Shown piece after piece: positions 31,200 to 41,200 of a DNA stretch of 64,000 bases. The DNA comes from Branchiostoma floridae. Its lineage: Eukaryota; Chordata; Leptocardii; Amphioxiformes; Branchiostomatidae. The stretch spans positions 3,519,144 to 3,583,143 of the forward strand of contig NC_049996.1 of NCBI RefSeq assembly GCF_000003815.2. The letters run 5' to 3'. The notes beneath the pieces were generated by a model that saw nothing but the letters and a program-made list of their open reading frames with translations, searched no databases and was not told the origin of the DNA. Position 1 is the first letter of the stretch. Each line of letters starts with the position of its first letter. Position numbers and translations under genes: made by a program.

Positions 31200-32834
31200 C
31201 TAGGCAATTTTTAAAAACCTTTTTTTTGCATATTTTACATGAGGTATTGTAATTCATGTGAACAAATAATGTTTGATCTCAAGAAACTGATCTATAGAAT
31301 TGAAAATAGCACCCCCACCCCTAAGTTTGACCGCATCTAATCACAACAGGAATTTCTTAATTTATTGTGAAAGGAAAAAAAAACGATACTGACATACCTC
31401 ATACCAAACCATCATGGCAAAATAGCAATTTGTCATGGAATTAAAATGGAAACAAAAAATGCCAGAGGAAGATACACTTTCTCCCCATTTTGTTTTATAC
31501 CTTGCTACAATTGATATTTTTAAAGGAAAAAAATCTTTGCACAAATCCTATTGCTTGCCATGATATGAGACACAGGGCAATATGAGTGCACCCGAAATTA
31601 AATGATACGAAATGGAACTAAATGAAATTAAATGAGCCAAAATGGAATTAAACGGAAATAAATGGAATTTACAGAAGATGCGAAATGGAACGAAATGTAC
31701 ATTCCATGTCGTTCATTTTCACACTTCAGCTTTCTGTACACCCCTTGAATGTATGTGTGTGTGTTTTGTAATGGCATAGAATTTTCTAATGACATAAGGC
31801 CACTATTACTATAGCAGTGATTTATTTGCCCCTGCATTACCCATAGAACCCCGCGTCTCCCAGCATGCGATAGGATCCGTCAAATGTCTATGATGACCAT
31901 TCCATAAATGTATGATAAGGCTGTACAAGCTCTGATCAGTTCTACCTTAAAATGTTTTCATACACTGCGTGACAAACAGTTCTAAATTAGTCTGAGTTTG
32001 GCCTATTTGCATATCAATATTGATCAATATGTATTTTTCACTCACTAGGCTCTGCGTTGCTTTTACATCAACAACACTAACCTCTAAACATCTTATCTAT
32101 TTATTCAGATATGTATTCACCCATAAACAAACTATGGGAAAGACAAAACAGGTGAAACTTCACCCGTTCAAGTTGTCTCCTACAAAATGATGGAAAAAAA
32201 TTGATGACAATACTGAAAACAATTCTAAACAAGAACAATAACTACTGATAATAGTGGTAAAGAATGATAATAATAATCATGATATCAACAACAACAGTTT
32301 ATTGGTTTTGCGCGATATACCGGTAATACCCAACTTCCGGTGACATGCCAAAAAAAACAAACAACCGAGCGTAATATGTAGAACCTTTCGGTTTTTACAG
32401 AAAAAATATTAGACTATGTGTTATCTGCTTCCATTCAGACAACCTCCAATGTTGGTGATACAATATAATTTTGAACCTGAATCGCTGATTTGAGCGCAAC
32501 ACAAGCTATATAGAAGGACACAAAATATTGCACGACAATTGTACATGGTACAATGTATGACAACAGCTAAACCAACGTGCAGCGTACATATTACTGTAAA
32601 TCATAGAATTTTCACACTGTTTTCAAATCCACCACGAACTTCTCACAACAGTGAACATGCGTTCTGTCTTGCAATGTGTTACTACATTATATAACTGTTT
32701 TACCTTCGAAGTCAAAGATACTGCACACTCTTGATTATTGCCATGTAAAGCGCCGCAGATCTAAATGAACTTTCAGTAATTTACAAGATATGCGATCTAG
32801 AAAATGAAGCATTGTTGAACAAAACGATACTTAC
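31200..32834 (-). other. intron 1 of left LRR gene
   Basis: Matches the right-arm intron in many places. Features are an (AAATGGAAT)-like simple repeat at 31600-31700, a GT-rich stretch near 31750 and, at about 32620-32650, the uninterrupted version of the site where a CR1-like element inserted in the right arm. Confidence 0.6.
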
Positions 32835-32855
32835 CTTGAGGTTATCTAAACTTAC

Positions 32856-32960
32856 CCATCAACCTAGTCGCTGTATCTTCAGTTCGTTCTTTCTTTACTA
32901 GCGAGTCAGAAAGGAGTTTCGTCGACGCGTCGGTCTTCTAGTGGCACTTGAGTCTGTAAA
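32856..32960 (-). other. non-coding first exon of left LRR gene
   Basis: Conserved with 45000-45120 of the right arm, including AAGTGCCACTAGAAGACC and the donor region. Two donors are possible in both copies: GATGG|GTAAGT at 32856/32855 and CTCAAG|GTAAGT at 32835/32834. The transcription start is not determined. Confidence 0.55.
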
Positions 32961-33100
32961 CTGCGAACTCTGGGTAGCATTTCCGTGAAAATGTGATAAA
33001 CAAGATTGCATTAGTCGTATACGAATAGGGTGGCCTTGATTGTCTGAACATACCTTCATGATTATTGAATTTATTACCTTAGCCAAGAAGGTTATGATTT

Positions 33101-33914
33101 CAGGTACGTGTATCTGTTGACATGGACATCATAACTTGAAAAGTCGCGAATGAAACTACATGATATTTGCTATGTTGTAATGTGACATAAGTTTAGGCCC
33201 TCTGGTAGATTTTTCTAGGAACTGCAGGTGCCTTTTAGTTGCAAACTTGCAAACCTTTTAGTTGCAAACCTTTTAGTTGATAAGCCAAGAAGGGAAAAAT
33301 GAGCGTTGATGATCTCTGACCTGTAGTTAATGTTGATGAAGACTTACGTAAATGTGTGTCGATTATGCAAATAAGGGCCTCAATTGCATAAAATGTGTAT
33401 GTCGATTGTGGTAAATGACAGCAACTTCATATTCACTACATGGTATGTAACGTTATGATTGTGATAATGTAAGTTTTACTTGTATCTCATGTTCTTTCTT
33501 TCTTTTCTTTCTTTATTGACAATGAAACAACTCATAACACGGGTCTGCCTAGGCAGCTTTGGGCTGGTAGCAGCAGACCCATACATATGCAGACGAACAT
33601 ACACAGAATTCATAACAATAAACATTATAGTATGATACAATATAAAATAATCAACAACTATGAAATGTGCCATGCATCGTAGATATCTATCTATCTATCT
33701 ATCGGTCGGCCGCGAGGCGGGCGACTGCAAGTCTCCACTGTTTCTTGTCGGCAGCCAGGGTTTTGATCTGCCCCGGTATCAGGGAAGATATCAGGTAGAT
33801 ATCAGGTAGATATCAGGGAAGTTGATCTATTTGTTTACCACCAACATGTAGTGCAGAAATTGAACAGCATGTACCTGAAAATTATCTTGTGCATTAATTA
33901 AAAAATGCAAGTAA
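33101..33914. other. no gene seen; simple repeats and a possible LINE 3' end
   Basis: TTTC microsatellite at 33487-33515 followed by TTTATTGACAATGAAACAAC. On the minus strand this reads like a 3' end with polyadenylation-type signal and A-rich tail. (CTAT)n lies at about 33683-33705. No coding frame. Confidence 0.4.
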
Positions 33915-36484
33915 CTAGAAAGGCCGGTATTTGCTTAGGAGCAAATTCAGCTATTTTCACTCCGCTCTCCCTTTTATGCAAAAATGGACTTTTCCAAAAT
34001 TGAACTTGAAAAATCCAATGTGAGTACTGTACGGTAATCAAACTTTTATTTCTTTATTACAACACGCACACAGCATGCTAATGTTTCACACATTAACAAA
34101 GCAAGCACCATTTTACTTCAAGAAAAAAAAATTATGTCACAAACGGAAATTTTCTACAGATGCAACACGTTATGTGACCCTAAACGTTGGCATTACGTAC
34201 CCACAGCAGACAATAGCGTGGTTATGATTAAAGTTTTCCTGCTTATTTACACAAGGCAAGGGCAATTACTGCACTTATTCAAGGTTGTCACAAGCATAAC
34301 TAATCTTCATACAAGCAGACCTCTCCAAACAAACTGCACTACACTTTTAACTCTTTACCAAGATATGCTTATTAGCCGTTTTTAGCGAAGTGCAATTTTA
34401 AAAAAAATCCAATTGGATATCATGGCTGCTCTGCAATTACATTATCATTACAAATACATATAAATGTATGCACATTGTATTCAGACAAAAAGGATCGCAC
34501 TCTGTTTTTATACTTAGAGTTAATCAGCTAATACAGTATATTGATGAACAAAGCTAATTAGCGACTGTATGTTTGCACGGAGTCTGTTTTGCATATCTAA
34601 ATGTTTTGCATGCTTTTTGTCTGAAAAAAGGATGCAGCAATTGCAGTTATTATACGTCTGTTATAAACTTAACGTCCCATTTATTTTCCACATAAACTAA
34701 TCAGTTTATGATTATCTAATTATTCTGATTAACTGTTTGTAGTACAGTGCATTACTAAATTACACAGCATATACCATGACGTGGTGTCTGAAAAGTCATA
34801 AAAACTTATTCATGTCTGTCATGAAATACAATGTTTGAACTCATGGTTGGTATAATAATATCTCTAATTGTCACTTAGTTTACTAGTTACAATATTGTCC
34901 CAAATAGCCTAATCATACATAAAGCTGGTGTTTCTGTCACAGTAACGCTTCTTGTACGTGACTTTGCTATCCTCTCCTTGGTGTCTGTTGATGCCACCTT
35001 TGTAGCCAGTTGACTATTGTGTTCTCTGACAGGCCAGACTTTGTGGCATTAGTTGAGTTCGAGCACCCGACCAATAATGAATTTAGCACTGTCAAATTGA
35101 CACCCTCTATCAAGGCACAACCCCACCTGTCTGCACAACAGTCCTGGTGGTGTATCCTCTTCCTCCAGTAGAAAATAGAATAGAATACAATAATTAGTAT
35201 TTCCTTTGTGTAATTTCATGTACTGCCACCCAGAGTAAAAGGAAGATCCTTTTTGTTTGTTGATTAGAAAAAAAGCCACACCTGATTACATATATTCTTG
35301 TACAACCAACCTGAATGGACAATTCACAACATAGTGTAACGTTTGTACTAGTAGATTTGCCCTTGAAAATCTGTACTATCATATAACGTTACTATGGAAG
35401 AGAACTACTGTACACTTTTCACTGATAATTAGTAGAATCATATCATAATGTTTAATTAGTAGAATTGTAAGATATACTCTGTATTCTTTCTTTTTTCGGT
35501 GCAGTTTAAAGTTGGCCATACAAAATTGACTGTCCTTTTTGTCGTGTCAATAAAGCTTGATGATACAATACTAACGTTAGTACTGTCTCATCAGTCACTG
35601 CAAAGCGCAACAATATTCCATGCATGCGCTCCCACTTACCGCGGCATTCTGACGCTACGGTATCGCTTATCCAGACACTCTAAACGTGGGTAAATCAAAC
35701 AAAAACTACACAATAACGACGACAAGTTACACAAATTTGTTACTGCGTTTGTGTATTGTTGCCAATTTTAAGATAAACAGTACAATTTTTCACTTACTTT
35801 TAACGGACTTCTTCCCGGCGACATATATGTACTCCCAGCCGCTAAGTTGAAAAACCCTTCCTCATTGGCTGTACCCGAGCTGACCAATCAGGTCATCGCT
35901 TCCGCTAAGTGTCGGGCGCATATTGGTTCCCTTCTAAATTCAATTAGCCACAATGCACAGCTGCAGGTAAACAGCTTACGTCACGCGCGGAAACGTCCAT
36001 AACCATATATGGTGCAACGGACGCACGTGCAAACGTGACCATATATGGTTACACGCGCGAAACGCGAGCTCGGTGAAAATATGCGTAGATACCCCACCAA
36101 ATTGGCTTTTAAATGATTTTGAAGTGACGATTGGCCAAAAATAATACCGGGGTCCTTTTAATAAGTATCTCACGCAGTATCATACCAACTTTCAAGTCAT
36201 CTGGACGTAATACCTGGGCACGGGAGACATGAATATACAGCCGGGCCAGAAAACGACCTTAAAACATCCCTAAAATCATTGTAAAGGTATCTATCAAGAA
36301 AATGAGAAAAACGGGTCTGGGTATTGGCCCACTGTACCCTTGCGCCAAATTTCAGGCCATTTGGTCCAGGAACGACGGAGAGGAATCACTTTAAAGGTCG
36401 CGACAGGAGAAAGAAAGAAAGAAGAAACCGTATGAAAACAATATTTTCACTCGAAGCGTACCTACGGTACGCGGAGTGAAAATA
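33915..36484 (-). mobile_element. Helitron/Helentron-like element, subfamily 2 (copy D)
   Basis: Minus-strand element with the same plan as copies A-C but different ends. The 5' palindrome (TATTTTCACTCCGCGTACC with its complement) lies at 36439-36484, then GAAA microsatellite. Next is the shared segment CTGGACCAAATGGCCTGAAA..GGGTACAGTGGGCCAA. At the far end are the inverted 5' arm (GCGGAGTGAAAATAG), a hairpin (ATTTGCTCCTAAGCAAAT) and CTAG at 33918-33915. The 163-bp minisatellite is absent. About 2.57 kb, with no Rep-helicase and no convincing coding frame. Confidence 0.6.
36003..36048. promoter_or_regulatory. pair of CArG-box sequences inside element D
   Basis: CCATATATGG, an exact SRF/CArG consensus and a palindrome, occurs at 36003-36012 and 36039-36048. 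Function is unproven. They lie within a mobile element. Confidence 0.35.
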
Positions 36485-36739
36485 ATTAAGTGTTTTGCGA
36501 GATACAATAGTAAATATGCGTGTGAAATGCATACGTTTTGTTTTGAGATTTTGTTGATTGTCTGGTCTCGATATTTTAATATTAACATTTTCACGTTGTT
36601 TACTCCACGTTGCCTTTGAATATTTTAATGCTATCATATGAGTTTTGCGGAAAAAAATCTTAGGGTATCATTCTATGTGGGGCCTGAATTTGTTTCAATC
36701 GCTCTTCTTGACACTGCGAAATAGGTTCATATACGCGTC

Positions 36740-36910
36740 ACATAGTTATTCATGCGTATCACATAAAGTCCGTACGTTTTTGCATTGCACGTGATTCGTG
36801 CGGTTTTCATAAGATTCGAGCGTTTTCGCATAGTGATTCGTGCGGTTTTCATAAGATACGAGCGTTTTTGCATAGTTATTCGTGCGCATCACATTAGATT
36901 GGTTACGAAT
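36740..36910. repeat. 42-bp minisatellite
   Basis: About three units of GTGATTCGTGCGGTTTTCAT..GAGCGTTTT.GCATA. The outer units are more diverged. Confidence 0.8.
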
Positions 36911-38201
36911 TGCATAAGATGCGTGCAAATGCTTAGGCACCCCTGAATAGTGCCTCCGGGCGTTAACAGAACAAGTTGGACGGGTTTCAAGGTTTGCGCG
37001 ACCTCACTTGTGCTGCCTACGTCACCTGTGACCTTTGACATTAAAGTTGTAGTGCAACTTTTCGAAAAGTGCATTATTATAGACAGAAGTGACTCCGTGA
37101 CAGGTCATCGCTACTATACGTTAAGATATGACCTTCAACGTTGTCGTCCATATTGTCTCAAAGGTGAGAGAATGTTAACAGTACAGATTCTAGATCTAGG
37201 AATGAAGGAAGTATTCTGCCACCGTTAAAAGGGTTGGAGAAGCTACTAGACAAAGAAAGTTCTTAATCATTATATATTATATTATTATAGCCAACACAAG
37301 TATTAGAGTAGAATATTATTCATAACTGTTCATTGTCACTTGTATATCTCCTATATTTATACCATGTACTTGTAATTTGCCCTCGGGCACAAACTTACAA
37401 ATAAACTTCTCTATTATAGAAAGCTTGCAGATTGGGTGTTATCGTATATCCTCCAGGGGCGCTGTAGAAACAAGAAGTGAAGGTAGAAAGCATGTGCTGA
37501 TAACTATCAATGCTGTGTAAGGCTTAGGTATACGTCCTAATGGAGAATAGGGGCACTGGGCTGTTTTGTGGTGCTGTAAATTTCGGACGTGATCCCTACG
37601 TGGCCCGTGGGACACTATTGAGGCTCTTATGGTATTTTTGGGGCCGGCCGGGCACCGAGTAGAATTTAAGTCGGACTTAAAATCAACACGGGACCCGGTA
37701 ACAAATAGACGCCGTGACCTACCTGTGGGGAACACCGAGCCCCCCCCCCCCCACACGGGACAAATTTCTTATGTTTGTGAAAAGGAAAAAAAAATTACGT
37801 AAAAATATACATAAAATACATGTGATGCCTATTACTATTACATTATTACTATCCTTTTACGTCTTGTGTAGTTTGTGTCTTCTATATCAGACTTTTCGTT
37901 CCCGAAAGCTGCCCGGCCGGGCCCCGGTTTGGAAATGTGAAGTAGGCCTAAGGCTAACGTCACATATCCAAAACGGGGCCCGGCCGGGGATGTTTAAGAA
38001 AAGAAAAATTGAAATTTATACGTAAAAATATACAATTGTAATGTCCAAGACTATTCTCTTAACGTATTGTGTAGTGTGGTGTCTTCTTCGTTCCCGAAAG
38101 CTGTCCGGTCGGGCCCCGGTTTGGAAATGTGACGTAGGCCTAAGTAGTTGTAAATCTTCTATTCTATCTAGATTACAGTATCGACATATCCGTTGTTAGC
38201 A
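36911..38201. other. upstream region of the NXPE gene, no other gene seen
   Basis: Contains a C run (37740-37753) and three copies of the dispersed GC-rich module. No open frame is credible. A non-coding first exon for NXPE could lie here but I cannot place it. Confidence 0.4.
37893..38140. repeat. GC-rich dispersed repeat, three copies in alternating orientation
   Basis: TTCCCGAAAGCTGCCCGGCC..CCGGTTTGGAAATGTGA (minus), then CAAAACGGGGCCCGGCCGGG..GATGTTTAAG (plus), then TTCCCGAAAGCTGTCCGGTC.. (minus), at about 70-100 base spacing. Same module as at 948-1010 and 58671-58722. Confidence 0.7.
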
Positions 38202-38267
38202 ATGAGAGCCATAACTTGGAGGAGGACTGTATCTGCAACCGGTGTGCTGATCATGATTTCCATGACG
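38202..38267 (+). CDS. NXPE exon 1 (signal anchor)
   Basis: ATG at 38202; 22 codons ending ATGACG|GTATGT, phase 0. It encodes the first half of the membrane anchor. An upstream in-frame start was not found. Confidence 0.7.
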
Positions 38268-41200
38268 GTATGTTTATTTTCACGTTGCTATGGCTGCGTC
38301 TTAACTTTTTATTCCATGCAGTCTCGTAGAAGGCGTTTTTACTTCACAAAGAGCATGACATACTAGTATCATCATGACCTATGGTATGTAGATATTTTGT
38401 ATATGTTAAATTTGATACAATCAAGTTCTTTTTTCCTTGAGCAGAATACATGCAATTTACATACCTACCTACCTGCCTAGTCCCTTGACCTAACATAATC
38501 AAGAAGAAAATTGTCTAAACCCTCTAACGTTACGTTCAATGGTAGGACTCTCAAACATGTGACATGTGTAACTGAGAAAGCAAAAACGTCGATGCTAGAA
38601 TGACCATTTTGTCATGATAAGACTTTCATTGGAAAACTTCTGTGATTTGGATGGAAAATATGATCCACTGATATCATTCGTGCAAATGAGGACATACTTA
38701 GTAATTTGCATAATCAATATGTAGCCTTTGTGATACGTCAGTCGTAAAGGCCTACATCATTTGGCAAAGCCGTGAGGTCGAGGAAATGGGAACATACAGA
38801 AGTAACTGAATCACGATCATACAAGTATATCAAGTAATGGTACTGTATCGTTCTTGTAACGTTATGTCCTACAGGCGTGGTGGATTTTCTATCTACGATT
38901 TAAGCCCTGGGGCCAATACACTACATACTATCAGGGTGTTCTAAATCCACTGTTGTCGAAACGTCGCCTCGTCATGGAGCCACCAGTTCAACCTTGCCTC
39001 CTCAACCAGTCTCTTCACTTCGACCAGACCACATACCCAACCTACACGGAGGTTTTCGTCTTAAACAGGGACCGCCTGTATCGCAAAGGAGACGTCCTTA
39101 CCGTCAAGGTGGTGGCAAGAGATAAAGAAGGAAGGCCGAAGACGTACGGAGGAGACTTTTTCCGTGTCAGACTGGTCAGCAGTGACCGTTCGCTACAGGC
39201 CAGTAGTGCCGGTCACGTCACTGACCACTGTAACGGCACCTACACCGTGCAGTTCCCACTCTACTGGGTAGGGGGCGTTTCGGTGAGTCCAAATCACGGT
39301 GTTCTATGATGGAAAAGTGCATGTGGTTGCTTTTATTTCACCTTCGCCTAGAAGGTTGTGTTTTCGTGTGTGTGTGTTCGTTTGCTTGTCTGCTCTTGAT
39401 GATATTTGTTGGTAAGGGGTTAGCAACTTTACCAATAGCGGCTTTCTTGTGAACTGCAGCAGAACTTCTGGCCTTGATGTCTCGTTTTCTGCTTGTTAGT
39501 TACATCTTTCCTGGCCACCGGTAATGCATTTTTGGCGACGACTCAATGGCGAGCCTAATAGTATAGTGTGCGTCCGCTTGACAAGAATTCCCAAAAATCC
39601 GTAGGCATGTGTGGAATTTTCCCCCGCATGCGTAGTAGTATAATCTAAATATTCCCCTGGAAATTTGTTTTGATGACGTTTTCTTTGCCATTGTCCCTCC
39701 CCGAATTTGAGTATTTGAGAATGTATTTTGCATTTGCTGCACAGATAGATGGCTTAATATGTGTTCTTTTGCGACGCATATGCTGCTGTCGTCAAATACT
39801 TCTTTTCCTGACCTTATATTACAATTGTAAGACCATATATATATCCGTGCACAAAATAAAGCGCTTACCAACAAGCTTTCGATCAGTCCTCTGATCCTTC
39901 TCAAGTTGAAATGACCCAGAGCCTAAGTCGCACATCCGGAACGGAAGCGTGACGTCAGTAAAGGGTCAAAGGTGCTTGGCAGTCGGTATCGGCCCCCGTC
40001 ACTGTTGAGGGAAGGTGGATGTGCTCTGATGTAGATGGCCTCTTTTACTCCCCTGAGAAATTAATCAGAAAGTACTACTTTACCTGAACTTTTGATGTTT
40101 TTTGCTTTACAAATTTCTATGACAGGACCAATATGTAAAACGTTACAACTTTCTCTGTCTACTTCTCCTTCCTTTGACATAGTCTGCAATTCAAACAGTA
40201 TGCATCGCAAAAGCAAGCTTTTAAAAAAAAGGTACATGTTAAATTTCACACCAGATAAAGATCCAGCTTGTCCATCCTAGCGAGGCAGTGAAGGTTCTAC
40301 AGAGACTGCGACAAATTCCGAACAAGAGAGTCTTCTACTGCAAATTCGAGGATCAGAAGACCAATTCTAAATCTAAACAGCAATGCTTCAGCTCTAACAA
40401 CCCCAGCCTACCACCCCACCGACAGTGCGATTTCTCACAACCAGAGGCAAACGGAACCTGGATTTGTGAGAAACCGGAGAAACTACCGTGTTCCGCCATC
40501 ACAAAGTGCCAATGGTACTATAAGGGCATAACAAGGGTACTGGGATTCGTGTCTGAAGCGGAAAAGAAACTTTCCAAAAAGTAAGTTTTAAATTTTGTGA
40601 AGATTTCCACCAATAACTGTATAAATTTATCAGATAATTATCTCTTTGTAATGCTTATAAAAGTATATATTGTGTTTCCGATAGCAGTAGGTAAAACAGC
40701 TTACACATGGCCCAAGTATGAAGTTCGCATACTTTACCATTAAAGTACATTTACACATTCACTGTAGCTATGTAAATTAACCCATAATTTGCATATTTGT
40801 CGCCTGTATGCCCCACCTGTCACAAATGGTATACGTATCAGATGTGCTATTATGGAAAACAGTGGAATTATGTTTCTTCTCATTAATCATGTATGTCCAT
40901 TCTTAATTTGCATAATTTATTTACGTCTGGTCCAGCATCTGTTGAATGTTGTTATCTAGTAAATATTCACGGGAGCTTACATTGATTCTAACGTCTTGTG
41001 CCACACAGGCCATATCTTGAGACTGAACTTGACGTAGATCCCAAGGAGCCCATACGAGTCCTTGAGACAGAACTGCCCACACCAGAACACCTTCCAGCGT
41101 GTACCGGGAACACGCGTGAGTCCGGAGCTTCGCTGGGACATTGGTCAGGCAAGGTGTGGAAGTCAGCGGTCTGTAATGTCCGAGTCTTCACTAAGGAAGA

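Larger units (their letters stand above)
25800..33100 (-). repeat. left arm of inverted segmental duplication
   Basis: The reverse complement of this segment aligns in order with about 44880-57030. It covers upstream sequence (GCAATCTTGTTTATCACATT), non-coding exon 1, the LRR gene, a shared SINE and downstream anchors such as TTGCGAAATATAC and TGAGTCATACCTCAATTCAG. The arms differ by point changes and insertions, and the right arm is longer by several transposons. Confidence 0.85.
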
